Notes under the pieces: generated by a model
Told to the model about the DNA's origin: nothing
Database searches by the model: none
Seen by the model: the letters and a program-made list of their open reading frames with translations, nothing else
Shown here: positions 42,412-54,109 of the stretch, piece by piece
How the letters are laid out: every line of letters begins with the position of its first letter
How positions within the stretch are numbered: position 1 is the stretch's first letter
NCBI GenBank assembly: GCA_023213395.1
Contig: CM041465.1
Span: forward strand, 1,612,001-1,676,000
DNA length: 64,000 nucleotides
Direction: 5' to 3'
DNA from: Cycas panzhihuaensis
Lineage: Eukaryota; Cycadophyta
Position numbers and translations under genes: made by a program

Positions 42412-43683
42412 TATTTACAATGTTAAGCTAGACCCGTAGACCTTCTCTAAACTTTACAAATTTTTTTCTACTGAGAGGCTTGGTAAAGATATCTATTGTT
42501 TGCTGCTCTATAGGTCTATACTGGAGGTTGATCTCACCATTCTGCACACATGCTCTCTGATGAAGTGATGATGAACTTTGATGTGTTTGGTCCGCGCATG
42601 AAAGACTGGATTCTTGGCCAACTTGAGCACACTTTGATTGCCACAATATAGCCTGGTGGGGTGATCTTGCTCAAATCCAAGCTCTCCAAAAATCTGATGA
42701 AGTCAGAGAGGCTCATAAGCTATGCTAACTGCAGCTTTGTACTCTACTTCCATGGAGGACAAGGTAACATTGGGTTACTTCTTGCAACTCCACGAAAAAA
42801 CTCCTGAACCAAGGGTAAAATAATAACTTGAGGTTGATCTGCGGCTATCTTGGCATCCTGCCCAATTAGAGTTTGAGAACCCTTCCAAAATAAAGTCCTC
42901 ATTATGTGCATACTGAAGGCCATACTGCAATGTGCCTTTGATATATTTCAGTATGCATTTTGCTGCATTTAAATGTTTCCGATTGGGTTGAGACATGTAC
43001 CTAGAATAAATCCCAACTACAAATGAAATGTCCAGCCGAGTGTTGGTGAGGTAGATGAGGCTACCAATCAGTTGCCGGTAAAGAGTGGGATCTGCAGGTT
43101 CAACTTCCTTATTGAGAGTAAGCTTTGTTCCATTCTCCATGGGTGTAGGCGCTGGTTTGCAGTCATGCATCTTGAATTGCTGCAAAATGTCCCAAGAATA
43201 TTTTGCTTGGGAGATGAAGATATAGCCTGGCTATTGCCATACCTCAAAGCCTAGAAAATAATGTAGAAGTCTAAGATCTGTCATCTCAAAACTTCTTTTC
43301 AAATCACCTTGGAGAATTTGTACCATCTTAGTGTCATTACTAGTGATCACTAAGTCATCTACGTACGAGACAATAAAAATAACATGATCTTTCCCAACTT
43401 TTATGTATAAGTTAGGATTTGATGTGGATCGATGAAAACCATGTATCAAAAAATAATCATTGATTTTTGAGTACCATGCTTGTGGAGCTTGTTTCAAGCC
43501 ATACAAAGCCTTTTTTAGGCGATAAACCATGTGCTCCTTGCCTTGTACTTTGTAACTAGGAGGTTGCTCCAAATATACCTCCTCTTGAAGATTGCCATTG
43601 AGGAAGGCACTCTTCACGTCCATCTGATAAACTAGCCATTTGCATTGAGCAGCTAAGGCCAAAATGAGTCTGATGGTGTTCAT
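42412..43683 (-). pseudogene. Copia E RT and RNase H
   Basis: Minus strand: RT with [11 protein letters not shown] (43625-43590, first catalytic Asp kept), Y-G-L-K-Q-A-P-Q-A-W-Y (about 43505), Y-V-D-D at 43354-43365, L-H-Y-F-L-G (about 43270). A stop near 43231 precedes the connection domain L-Y-R-Q-L-I-G-S-L-I-Y-L (about 43090). RNase H spans 42428-42830 over two frames with one or two stops and ends T-K-P-L-S-R-K-K-F near 42470. Confidence 0.92.
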
Positions 43684-45840
43684 ATTTGCAACAGGTGCAA
43701 AAGTCTCCTCATAATCAATGTCTTCTTTCTATTTGAAGCCCTTTGCAACAAGTCGGGCCTTTTGGCGCTTAAGTGTATCATCAGAATGAAATTTGGTCTT
43801 GTAGACCCGTTTGTAACTGATTGCCTGTTTGTGCTTAGGCAATTCTACCAAATCCCATGTTCCATTCTTTTCAATAGAGTGGATTTCTTCATCCATGGCA
43901 GCTTTCCAATTTTCATTTTTAAAAGCCTCCTCGAAAGTGGAAGGCTCATTAACACAAAACACAAAGCACTTCAACCGTAAATGCATAATTGGTTTGCTGC
44001 CTATATTTTGATGGACGATTTCCTTCAACAATCTGGTCGTCCTGAACAGTCTAAGTATACCATTTAGGCAACTTTTTGATTAATGTAATTTGAACCTCAA
44101 TATCTTCCGGTCTAAGTGGTTGATCAACAACAGATGCCCTAGGATAAAATGGAGCAGATTCTGATGAAGTAGACGGACCAGTTGATGTAGATGATGTACA
44201 TGGTGTTGAAGATTGAGAGGGAAGGGAAGCCTCAACAATCTTTTTGCCTTTATCAAGAGGAGGTTGGATGGATGTTGATTCCAATTCCTTGTGTTCATCT
44301 TCAGCAAAGATCACATCTCTTGAGAGATGCATTTTCTTACCAACAGGATCATACAACTTGTAAGCCTTGCTATGAATGGTATAACCTATAAAAATGCATT
44401 TTAGACTATGTTTGTCTAACTTAGATCTTTGTTGATTGGGGATGTGCATATATGTAGTGCACCCAAATGTCCTCAAATGGCTAATAGTAGGCTTTTTTGC
44501 TAGACCAAGCCTCCTCTGGTGTGATGTTAGTGATTGCTGATGTAGGACTCCGATTTGCCACATAGGTAGCTATGTGAAATGCTTCTGCCCAATATGCTCA
44601 TGTGAGTCCTCTTGCATGCATCATAGCTTTGGCTTTGTTTACCAAAATTCTGTTCATCCGTTTGGAAACTCTGTTTTGTTGAGGACTATAAGGAATGGTG
44701 AGCTGTCTCTGAATGTTGTTATCCTTGCAGAATTGGGTGAATTCCTTTGAAGTGAATTCACCTCCATTGTTTGACTTTAGAATTTTGATTGAATGGCTAG
44801 ACTCATTCTCCACTTCAAGCTGGAATTCTTTAAACTTTTGGAATGCTTCTGATTTATGTTTGATGAAGTAGGCCCAAACTTTGTGAGAAAAGTCATCTAT
44901 GAAGGAGATATAGTATAATGTTCCTCCAAAAGATGTCGTGGACATAGGTCCACATAGATTTGAGTGGATCAGCTGCAAAGGATGTGATGCATGCCTTGCT
45001 TTGCCTTTAGGAAAAAGCAATCAATGATGTGTCCCCATAATACAAGCTTCACAAAGACATTTTGAACCATATAGCTTTGGAAGCCCATGCACCATATTCT
45101 TGTTCATCATCAACTTGATATTGTCTAAGCTCAAGTGGCCTAGACGTTGATGCCAAAGTTGCGTCTTTGTCAATGATTGCGTGACAGAGTAAGCAAAATC
45201 ATGTGTTATATTATTTGCATCCAACTTATAAAGACCATAGTTTTCATGACCAATGGCTACAACCTGATCATGCTTGTCACTAATGACACATTTCCCATTT
45301 TTAAACAAAATTCTCATTTGTTGCTTGTCCAATTGGCTAACAGATAGTAGACTCTTCTCCTTGGAAGGAATTAGGTAGGCATCACCATTGGAAACTGTGG
45401 AAGAAGGATTCGAGGGAGAACGAAATGAGGCAACTTTGCCTATATCTAAAATTTGCACTGATTCTTTGTTGTCAAAGGTCACTGATTGACCTTTTCCTTC
45501 TTTGATGTCATAAAGGAGTTTTACACTCCCTGTCATGTGTCGAGATGCCCCCGAGTCAATGATCCATGTCTGATCAACCTCTGACTTGTGATAAGCGCAA
45601 AATAGTTTATCCTCATCCGCAAATTGATTGTTGTGGCATTGATTGCCACCTCTGAAACCCCTCTTCCTCTTTGACCTCCTCGATATGCACTTCAATTTGG
45701 TTGAGGGGGTTGTTGCTGTTGCTGTTGTTGAAATCGCTGCTGCTGCTGGAACTATTGACGAGGTTGCTGTTGCCTTTGATGCTACTGACGTGGTTACTGC
45801 TGTCGTGTGTGTTGGAGATCGGCTTTGTTCTTTCTGCAAT
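43684..45840 (-). pseudogene. Copia E protease, integrase and linker
   Basis: Minus strand: protease W-I-I-D-S-G-A-S-R-H-M (about 45570-45540, motif intact), N-x-L-S-V-S-Q-L equivalent near 45345, L-W-H-Q-R-L-G-H-L-S-L-D (about 45155), M-G-T-H-H. Integrase: H-S-N-L-C-G-P-M (about 44955), N-N-G-G-E-F (about 44770), Y-S-P-Q-Q-N (about 44690), then frameshift to the C-terminal H-L-R-T-F-G-C (about 44480), a serine/proline linker (44140-44260), and the RT N-terminus 43729-44031. Two or three frameshifts and few stops. Confidence 0.9.
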
Positions 45841-46618
45841 TAGGAGCTATGTGGGAAACCTTGCCACAATAATGACAAATGACATTGGCCTTTGATGAGC
45901 CAATGTTCATGTTCCTAAACTATTTTGTGAGTGAAGGTTTGGGAATTTGCTTGGCCTTCAACTTGGCCGTGAATACTCCTGAAGTGGATAGCTCATTATC
46001 ATTTTGTTTGTCATAAATCTGCTCTTCTTGAAGTAACAAACTTTCAAATTGATTGAAGGACATACTTGAAAGTGAGCCATCTCGTGTGGTAGATGATATG
46101 AAACCATTGTAATCCTTAGGCAATGCTCGAACAATTGTTGTTACAAGCTCGTCCCTAGAAGCTGGTTTTCTTAATGTATTCAATTCATTACATATTTCCT
46201 TGATGGAAGAAAGGAATGCTGACATAGGCTTTACAAATTTTAATGAATATAATTTTGCTTTCACCATAAAAATGCAAGCTTCATCTCACCTTTCATACAA
46301 AAAGAACAAAGTGTCACAAGCTTCTTTAGAGGTTTTAGCACACATAATGTTTTGATCAACATGAACATCAATAATCATATGTAAGAGTGCCAAGGCAATT
46401 TTATCCTTGGCCTCCCCCCAAGCAGCAACATAATCAACATCTGGATGAACAATAACACCATCATGTTCCACAGCTACAGGTTGGGGAATTTTGCCATAAA
46501 CATGACCCTATAATTCATTCATTTTTAAGAGGTTTTGTGTTTGCCTCTTCCACTCTTGATAATTATCTTGACCTGTTAATTTGATGGTACATGCATTGAG
46601 CATGTTTAGAGCAGCCAT
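45841..46618 (-). pseudogene. Copia E Gag
   Basis: Start ATG at 46616-46618 (M-A-A-L-N-M-L-N). One TAG near 46508 and a TGA near 46285 break the frame. UBN2-type body with A-K-L-Y-S-L-K-F (about 46255) and F-E-S-L-L-L-Q-E-E-Q (about 46035), zinc knuckle C-H-Y-C-G-K-V-S-H-I-A-P-N-C (about 45880-45840), then a run of CAA/CAG repeats (45680-45800) that reads as poly-Gln in the Gag frame and as Ala/Thr in the frame joined to protease, so a frameshift lies inside the repeat. Confidence 0.9.
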
Positions 46619-48966
46619 GTTGAATTGTAAACGCTGGAAGCTAGCAGATGATTTGGAAACTCAATGCTTTCGTCGCTTAAGTTCTACCTTCAAACAAACC
46701 AACAATCCTAATCTCACTAGAAGATCCAACAATTGAATGGAGTGATAAGGGGTGGAGGATTAGGCAAAAGAGTTGGTCCAACCCTGATTTATAGATGAGA
46801 TCCGACAGTTGACCAAACCAAATTTAGGACAAGGCAGGTAGGGTTGATTTGCATGGACGTACCATGTTTTCCCTAGGATTCACAGTCCCAATAACACCCT
46901 TTTCGAACCTCTTTTCCCTCAAGCAACCTTAATTGTCGTGCACTGACTGTACGGTTAATTAGTCTCCTAGGGAATGCACCAAACTTAAGGTTATTTTAGA
47001 GGCAAGGTTTGAACCTTTTTCGAGCCTCTCCTACTTGATTTTAAGTCACTTTTTAAGAAGTTCAAGTTGACTTAAGATTGATTTTACTTGGATGATGTAC
47101 CTTTTTAAGAAAATGCTTAAACAAGCTTATAAAATGAGGCTTCAAAAGATGCAAACTTAGTACATCAAATGATACTAAAAAGTGTTGTTACAAAAGCACT
47201 TTAATGAAATGAAGGAGTGCCAAAGAAATATAAGTAAAGACTTGAGTACATCAATGATAACACGTTAAGTGTTTGAGAAAGAAATGAGCACTTTAAAGGA
47301 TAAAAAAAGTGCTAAGTACTCAAGAAATCAAGATAAGTTGCTTTGTGATGAAGATCCAAATGGGTTCCTTTAAGCGATGAAAACTCAATTTGAAGAGAGA
47401 ATAAGTCACTTTGCGAAATAAGGACACCATGCACCAAGTGTTGGGACTTTAAAATAGTCCGAACTAGCTAAAAAAGTTAAGTGATTTTATTAAAAATGTG
47501 TTTTTTGATCCCTTTTTGACTTAGCGCACTACGTCACCATGCAAGGTGCCTTAGAGAAAATGGTAAAAATAGTGAATGATTTCACTTTTACAATGTAGAA
47601 AACACTTAAAATCACTTCAACTAAGCTATTTAACACTTATACAACATTAATCAAGTGTTAAAAAATGCCAAAAACAAAGGCTAAAATTAGACCCTTTTGT
47701 AACTAGGGTATGAAGGACACCTCATAGGGAGCCTTAGGAAACACTTAAAACAAGTGATATTTTGCCTTTATAATGATGAAAATGACCTAAAAGTCATTAA
47801 ATATGTCAAAAACACAAATGAATTTTTTTTTTGTGTTAAATGACTAAAAAAAGTATAAAGAAAGGCTGAAATGAGTTTAAAAAAGTGATTAGAAATCACA
47901 TAAGGGACAACTTTATAACTTAAGGTTTATTTAAAAAAGAATATTCTTTTGAATATTCAAAAGCGTATAAACCAAAGTTGAGATTATAAAGTTTATGGAT
48001 GAAATTTTTCAGAAAAATCAAAATCGAAAACATGCGTACATTCGCCGCACAACTCCACAGAGTGAAAAATTGATCGTACTCCCTCAAATCAGCACGGATT
48101 GAGTCGAAATTTTTGGAGGTGCTCCATACACCCAAGACAAGGCTTCCTCTCAATTTTGACGAGCTAACATTCATCAGAGAGTGAGAACGATGTAAAACAA
48201 TGTTGGAGAAGGGCGCATGACCGTAGAAGAAGAAATTGGTCGTACGATGTCAAAGAGTAACGGGTCTTCGCTTAAATGTGATTGTGGGACCCACAGAGGG
48301 TTGCAGAATCCTTCAAAGAAGTAGATCTGCTTGTGGTGAGAGCAGCAATAGTGTATTTGAGTTCCCCTTGTGAGGTTTAAGGGCTAAAATTGCCCAGAAT
48401 TTTGTCCACAGCCTGTAGAGAGCCTCAGATTTCAAAAAATTTCTGTCTGAGGGACTCAAATAGCTGCAGAACAACTCAACACTTTGTTCTACGAGAAGAA
48501 CAAGCTAAAAACATGCAGATTTTAGTGAAAAAACCACATAAAATAAAAGTAAACTTGCCCAGATCTGGGGAACAATTGATGCAAATTGGTTGCAAATCAG
48601 TTATGAACCTCAGAAAGTGCTTACAAGACTGATTTGTAGTCATAAAGTGATCTAATATCTCAGATTTGCCTATTTTTTGCAAAAATATAATTTTTCTTGA
48701 AGAAAAAATTGAAGAAAAAAGCACTTTTTTTTTTTTGAGAAAACAATATGTTGCACCCTTGATAGAGATCTAAAAAAATTTAAGATCTGAAAACAACCTT
48801 GCTCCAACCTTCAAAATAGCTCCAGAATCCTTGATCTGCAGAAAAACAGGTTTAGGCAAACCTTGGATCGCCTTCAGAGAGCGAAGGTCATCACCAAGGG
48901 TTTGTAAAACCCTTACTTGATCTGTTTACAAGAGGAAATTAGAACAGAGAGAACAGGTCTCCTTCT
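46619..48966 (-). other. Copia E 5' leader
   Basis: 2.35 kb between PBS and Gag. It is AT-rich with many AAGTG/CACTT words, and no ORF with a family signature on either strand. Small ORFs (47920-48174, 48390-48632) show nothing recognisable. No internal insertion with TSD found. Confidence 0.7.
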
Positions 48967-48978
48967 GCTTTGATCCCA
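48967..48978 (-). other. Copia E primer-binding site
   Basis: Minus strand TGGGATCAAAGC, two bases from the LTR; differs from the initiator Met PBS (TGGTATCAGAGC) at two positions. Confidence 0.75.
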
Positions 48979-48980
48979 AA

Positions 48981-49526
48981 TGTTGAAAATGGCTTTAAGC
49001 CTACAATTCCTAAGATCTAGAAGATTGATGCTCTCTAGTTTTAGAAAGCAAGAGATCAAAGCTAACAATGAAAATGAGATTTAAATGAACAAGATCAAAG
49101 CATAAAGAGAATGAGGAAGATGATACCAAATGGGAGGAGATGGAATTGGTTCAATCTCCAAATGAATAACAACTTGATTAGCAAACTAGTAGCATAACAA
49201 TACAACTCAAACTCTATATGAGAAACATGAGAAGAGGTCTCAATATATAGAGTGACAGAAGAGACCTAAGGCATTGGATGTTTGATGAGTGTCAAACATC
49301 CAAGCTACATGCCTTGCATGTAGGACATGTGTCCTTTTGGGCTCTCAAGTGAGCAAAAATGCATGAGGGTCATTTGACCCTTAAGTAACAATGTTATATC
49401 ACTAGGAAAGAATGTGGGTGTGCACTTTATCACTTAAGTGATAAGTCACCCCATAAAGTACAAAACTATAAATAGCACACGAAAACTAATGTACATATAC
49501 TTAACATGTAAACATAAGGTTTAACA
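48981..49526 (-). repeat. Copia E 5' LTR
   Basis: 546 bp, TGTTGAAAATGG...GGTTTAACA on the plus strand; TATA-like CTATATATTG on the minus strand at 49241-49250. Confidence 0.95.
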
Positions 49527-49531
49527 ATAAG

Positions 49532-49780
49532 TGGGTGCAACAAAGCCATGCTCAAGTGTACCAGAGAATTTATACAAACCATTCTCTTCTGTTTCTTGAA
49601 CTATAAAAAATCGCCATCCTTAATCACATATTTGATGGCATCAAACTCAACATCCAACTTAAGTTTAGTCACCTAACTTATAGAAAGCAAGTTGTGCTTG
49701 AATGATGGTATATACAACACGTTAGAGATTTTGATTTTATGACCAACTTGATTAAGAACAATAGTACCCTAAAAGACTCC
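49532..49780 (-). pseudogene. Copia D protease fragment
   Basis: Minus strand reads G-T-I-V-L-N-Q-V-G-H-K-I-K-I-S-N-V-L-Y-I-P (about 49765-49700), then K-H-N-L-L-S-I-S (about 49695), the protease C-terminus and start of GAG-pre-integrase. It is cut on the right by copia F; the catalytic Asp lies outside the window. Confidence 0.8.
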
Positions 49781-49970
49781 TGATAATTGTACTTGTCATT
49801 AATGAGGGAAGTCCCTCTATAAATACAAGATGAGTTACATAAGCCTTGGCTAGTGTTGAATGCATGTGAGCCACTTGCCGTAGGCTTAGTAAAGAGGGAA
49901 TGACATATCACCCTCATAAAGAAACATTAGAGTAGTATAATAATATCTAAATAAAACATTATTCTTAACA
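49781..49970 (-). repeat. Copia F 3' LTR
   Basis: About 190 bp; the right end ATTCTTAACA is followed by a PPT (minus strand CATTAAGAGAGGG). The left end (TGATAATTG at 49781) is chosen by analogy with copia B LTRs (TGATAA) and the point where copia D coding stops. Confidence 0.75.
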
Positions 49971-52296
49971 CCCTCTCTTAATGTTTTATCTATTTTATTC
50001 TAAATTTATTTCTAAAAAATTGAAATTTATCCTTGCTTAGAGGTTTTGTAAATATATCAGCAACTTGTTCATTTGATGTGTAGTGTAGCCGTTCTATCTC
50101 CTTATTTTGAACCTTTTCTCTTATAAATGGTGGTGAACCTCTATATGTTTCGTTTTGGTATGAAGAATATGATTTTTGGTCATCTTAATTATGCTCTGGT
50201 TGGCACAATAGAGTGCAGTAGGAATGTTCTACTCTTGATCTAGATCTTCTAGTAACCGTCTAATCCAAATAGCTTCACAAGTTGTACTTACTGTTGACTT
50301 CTATTCGACTTCTATGGAGGATAAGGCCACTCTGGACTGTTTTTTGTTGTTCCATGATATTATTGCACAACTTATAAGAAAACAATATCCTATAATAAAC
50401 TTCTTATCTATTCTATCACCAGGCCAATGTGAGTCACTATAACCAATTAGCTGCATGATATTGGTCTTTATATAGCTTAATCCCAAGTTCATTGTTCCTT
50501 TTAAGTATCTGAGTATTCTCTTTGCTACATCTCAATGTGATATCTTGGGCTCTTGCATATATCTGGAAATTACTCCAACTGAGTAAGAAATGGCAGGTCT
50601 GGTAGCGGTAAGATATATTAGGCTTCCAACGAGTTGCTTGTATGTAGTTGTATTCACTGACTGACCATCTGCATCATGATTTAGAACACAACCTATCTTC
50701 ATAGGTGTAGCACAACTGTTATAATTTTCCATATTAAATTTTTTTAACAGATTCTTGATGTACTTGGACTGGGATAAAATAATTGAATCTTCTAGTTGAT
50801 TTACTTCAATTCCAAGATTAAAATATAACAGTCCCAAGTCAATCATTTCAAAGACCTTTTTTAATTGAACCTTTATTGATGTGATGGAATTTGTATCATT
50901 TCCCGTGAGAACCATATCATCTACATACACCACTATTATAGTTATTAGGCCTTTATTGATCTTTACGTATAGAATTGGATCAGACTCACACGTGTGAAAA
51001 TTATTGTGAACAAGATATTTATTCAATTTGGCATGCCACGCCATTGGAGCTTGTTTCGACCCATATAAGGCTTTCTTTAACTTGCATACAAGGTGTTCTT
51101 GTCTTGATTTTGCATAACCTTTTGGCTGATGCATATATACTTCCTCTTTTAAGTCACCATTTAAAAAAGTACTTTTCATAACAAGTTGAAAAATTTTCCA
51201 TTTTTGCTGAGTTATTAAAGTAATAACAGTTCTCACAGTGTTTAGTTTGGTTATTGGTGAGAATGTTTTATCATAATCTATTCCAATAGTCAGAATGTAC
51301 CCTTTAGCAACTAACCTTGCATTATATTTTTCAACTTCTCCATTAGACTTTTCTTTTACCTTGTAAACCCATTTGCAATTGACAATGTGTTTATTTGTTG
51401 GTGGTTCAACCAATTCTTAGGTTTATTTTTTTGTAATAGCAACTATCTCAGCATCCATTGCTGTTTTCCATTCAAAATGTTGACTTGGTTTTTTATATGT
51501 TTGAGGTTCAACAAAGCAAGTCAATGCTTGATGTTTTTATGACCTCATTTTGTGCTCAAAAACATTTTCTTTTGCTTCCTCAATAGTTTTGAGATAACAT
51601 TTTGGTATCCTTTTTCGAGGAATCCTTTTGGCCTATTCTTCCCCTTCAAGTGCATTGCTTCTGTTTTGCTCTTCTTCTCCTGATTACTTTGCTCCATGGG
51701 TGGACTGGCTTGATTGCTGTCTAGAGATCTCTTTTCAGAGGACTCATTTTAAGATTCAATGTCTTCTGAAGTAATTCCAGAGTCTTCATCAGTAGAAGTT
51801 GGCATGGGACTGGTAATATATGTTTATGAATTTGTTTCTATTTCCTGACATATCCTTTGATTTTTTTCAAAACTTTCATCAAAGATTACATTTCTGTTGA
51901 TACAGGCCCTGTTGGTTTTAGGATCTATGCATTTATAAGCCTTGGACCTGTTGCTATATCCTATAATTGTATGTTCTATGCTTTTATTATCTAGCTTATT
52001 TTGTTTCTTAGAATATGAACATAAGCCTTGCAACCAAAAACTTTGAGATTACATGCATTTAGTTTTTGTCTAATCTAGGCTTCTTTTGGGTGATTTTGTG
52101 CAAAGCGTGAGTTGGACTTCTATTTATCAAGTACACTGCAATATTGATAGCTTTGGCCCAATATATTTGAGCAGCTTCTCTATCTTGAATTAGACAACGA
52201 GCCATTTCTAATATGGTCTTGTTCATTTGTTCTGTTACACCATTTGATTGTGGTGTGTAAGGTGTAGTCACCTGTTTGTGAATTTCATGTGTCTTA
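49971..52296 (-). pseudogene. Copia F RNase H, RT and integrase C-terminus
   Basis: Open RT frame 51413-50532: W-V-Y-K-V-K (about 51365), F-Q-L-V-M-K-S-T-F-L-N-G where copia RTs have Q-L/M-D-V-K-S, so the first catalytic Asp is gone, then Y-G-S-K-Q-A-P (about 51060) and Y-V-D-D at 50916-50927. RNase H with N-N-K-K-Q-S-R-V-A-L-S-S-I-E-V-E follows (50345-50300). Upstream, integrase T-P-Y-T-P-Q-S-N-G-V-T-E-Q-M-N (52265-52220) and V-Y-L-I-N-R-S-P-T. It is cut at 52296 by G. Confidence 0.9.
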
Positions 52297-52833
52297 TGTA
52301 GCGGAAGCTTTTAACTTAATTCAGAAATAACACAGATTCGCAGATACCGGTCTAATATAGGTTCGAACAGATCTCTTCAATCTCAAGTAATAATGAATAT
52401 TGGAAATTCACTATAAAACATCGAAATAAAGTAATGGAAATAGTACAAATAAAGGTAAATATATTGTCCAAAATAATACTGGAAAGTACAAAAAATGTAT
52501 AACAAAATATCCTTACTGAGCACCTGCCCTTCAAGGCGGGAATCCTCCAAATATCTCAGGCCAAAAGGCCGAGCCAACTGCAGCCCTAGAGCCCAAAATG
52601 CAGAAGAGATCCAACCGAAGTGATGATCCAAAATGAGGGCTTTGCTCCCTATTTATAATGGTCGATTATTATCTTGTTTGAAGTTGGCCAGAATTAGGAC
52701 AGTTCACTGGGAGTGAACTATTAATGAAGTCGGCCGTAAACCGGCCATCCGTCGCCTAATATTCCTACGCTCATTTCTGGGGTTTAAGTCGGTTGACAGG
52801 CCCCTAAAGAGAGGGTTTTCCTGGAACGCAACA
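52297..52833 (-). repeat. Chromovirus G 3' LTR
   Basis: 537 bp, TGTAGCGGAAG...ACGCAACA on the plus strand. TATA box TATAAATAG (minus strand) at 52649-52657. A PPT (minus strand TCAAGGGGGGACT) follows at 52834-52846. Confidence 0.95.
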
Positions 52834-52889
52834 AGTCCCCCCTTGAAAACAATGCTTTGCCCTCAAAGCATTGGTAGCTTTGGAAATTG

Positions 52890-53435
52890 CTATATCCATT
52901 CGTTTGACTCCCATGTTGCGTCTTCTATATCTAATGTCTGCCATTTTATGAGGTACTCTTTGATTTGTCTTGTTCGAAGTTGCCTGGTGCGAATTTGGAG
53001 TATCCCTTCTGGTTCTAGTATAAATTGTCCTTCTTCATTGAGTTCTGGCAAATATGTTTGTGGTACAATTTTGTCGCCAATCTTTTTCTTCAGGCATGAA
53101 ACATGAAAGGTATCATGGATCTTGCTTGTTGTCGGTAAATTAAGTTTGTAGGCTACTTCTCCGATTCTGTCAAGTATTTGATATGGTACAAAATATTGGA
53201 GAGAAAGCTTTTGTGTCTTCGTCTTTCTCAATGACGTTTGTTTGTATGGTTGCAACCGAGGAAAAACCCAATCATCTTTCTGGAAGCTCCTTTCCGATCG
53301 CTGCGCGTCCACTTGTTGCTTCATTCTATTCCTTGCCATTGCCAAATTGTCCTTAAGAATTCTAATCGTGTCTTCCATTTGCTTTTGGTGTTCTTGGACA
53401 GTTTGAACCTGGGATTATCCATTCCATGTCAATAG
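52890..53435 (-). pseudogene. Chromovirus G integrase C-terminus and chromodomain
   Basis: Open 53378-52890. M-K-Q-Q-V-D-A-Q-R-S-E-R-S-F and G-D/D-W-V-F-P-R-L-Q-P-Y (about 53275) form the GPY/F-type tail; A-Y-K-L-N-L-P, H-D-T-F-H-V-S-C-L-K (about 53110) follow. The chromodomain is at the end: I-L-Q-I-R-T-R-Q-L-R, Y-L-I-K-W-Q (about 52950), D-A-T-W-E-S (about 52910). The W-x-x-x-x-x-x-x-A-T-W-E core is complete, with the aromatic positions partly kept. Confidence 0.9.
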
Positions 53436-54109
53436 AGATGGCGGCTGGTATTTGTAAAGAGCCTGGAATGGCGTCATCTTGGTGGAAGAGTGGTATGTTG
53501 TATTATACCACCACTCGGCTAGGTGCAGCCACTTGTGCCACTGATTTTGTTTATCTGAGTAGAAATTCCTCAAATAACCTTCTAGACATTTGTTGACTAT
53601 CTCTGTTTCTGTCCATTGGTGTGGGGATGATATGCTGTGCTCATGTGTAATTTTGTAACTGCAATTCTAAATAAATCCTTCCAAAGTTTACTGGTGAACT
53701 TTGGATCCCTATCGCTAACAATAGTTTTAGGAAACCCATGTAGTCTATGGATTTCTTTCATGTATAGTTCTGCCACATCACATGCCTTCGCTGTTGACTG
53801 TAGCCCTCGAAAATGACTATACTTTGTTAATCTATCGACCGTGACAAAGATTGCATCGTTACCTTCTGATTTTGGGAGACCTGTAATAAAATCCATTGAA
53901 ATTTCTTTCCATTTTTGGTTGGGAATTGGTAGGGGTTGTAGGAGACCTGGGGTCTTTACACATTCTACCTTATTTCGTTGACAAGTATCACATTCTGTCA
54001 TGAATTTTTGAACGTCTGATTTCAAGCCCTTCCAAAAGTAAGATGCTTTTATCTTCCGATATGTCTTGTCTATACCGGTGTGGGCTGCTTCTGGGACCAA
54101 ATGTGCTTC
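53436..54109 (-). pseudogene. Chromovirus G integrase
   Basis: Open 54100-53597: zinc-binding H-T-G-I-D-K-T and C-D-T-C-Q-R-N-K (about 53990-53965), W-K-E-I-S-M-D-F-I-T-G-L-P (about 53895), I-V-S-D-R-D-P-K-F (about 53715), Y-H-P-H-T-N-G-Q (about 53625). The final Glu region has Lys where T-D-G-Q-T-E-R is expected (N-G-Q-K-Q-R), and a frameshift near 53597 breaks the core. Confidence 0.9.

Larger units (their letters stand above)
41855..49526 (-). mobile_element. Copia E, the best preserved copia element
   Basis: 7,672 bp, minus strand, inserted in copia D with perfect TSD ATAAG (41850-41854, 49527-49531). Two 546-bp LTRs, PBS, PPT, and gag-pol in the normal order protease-integrase-RT-RNase H. 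By eye the LTRs differ at about nine of the first ~115 bases, so the insertion is old. The 2.3-kb leader is long. Confidence 0.95.
665..49780 (-). mobile_element. Copia D, outermost and discontinuous
   Basis: Oldest visible layer, a Ty1/copia element on the minus strand. It survives as RNase H (665-995), RT to GAG-pre-integrase (39865-41854) and the protease/GAG-pre-integrase junction (49532-49780). The first two pieces join across copia A, whose TSD is CTACT (991-995)/CTACC (39860-39864) and restores the conserved L-Y-R-Q-L-M-G-S-L-I-Y segment. The second and third join across copia E with the perfect TSD ATAAG (41850-41854, 49527-49531). The 5' end lies beyond copia F, outside the window, and the 3' end lies left of J. 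Confidence 0.75.

Noticed and set aside
46619-48966. Host gene or promoter between copia elements
   Set aside because: The stretch is bounded by copia E Gag and its PBS, so it is element leader; no exon-like coding seen.
52297-52833. Second solo LTR
   Set aside because: Its partner is at 57492-58032 with PBS, PPT and TSD TCTTA, so both belong to element G.
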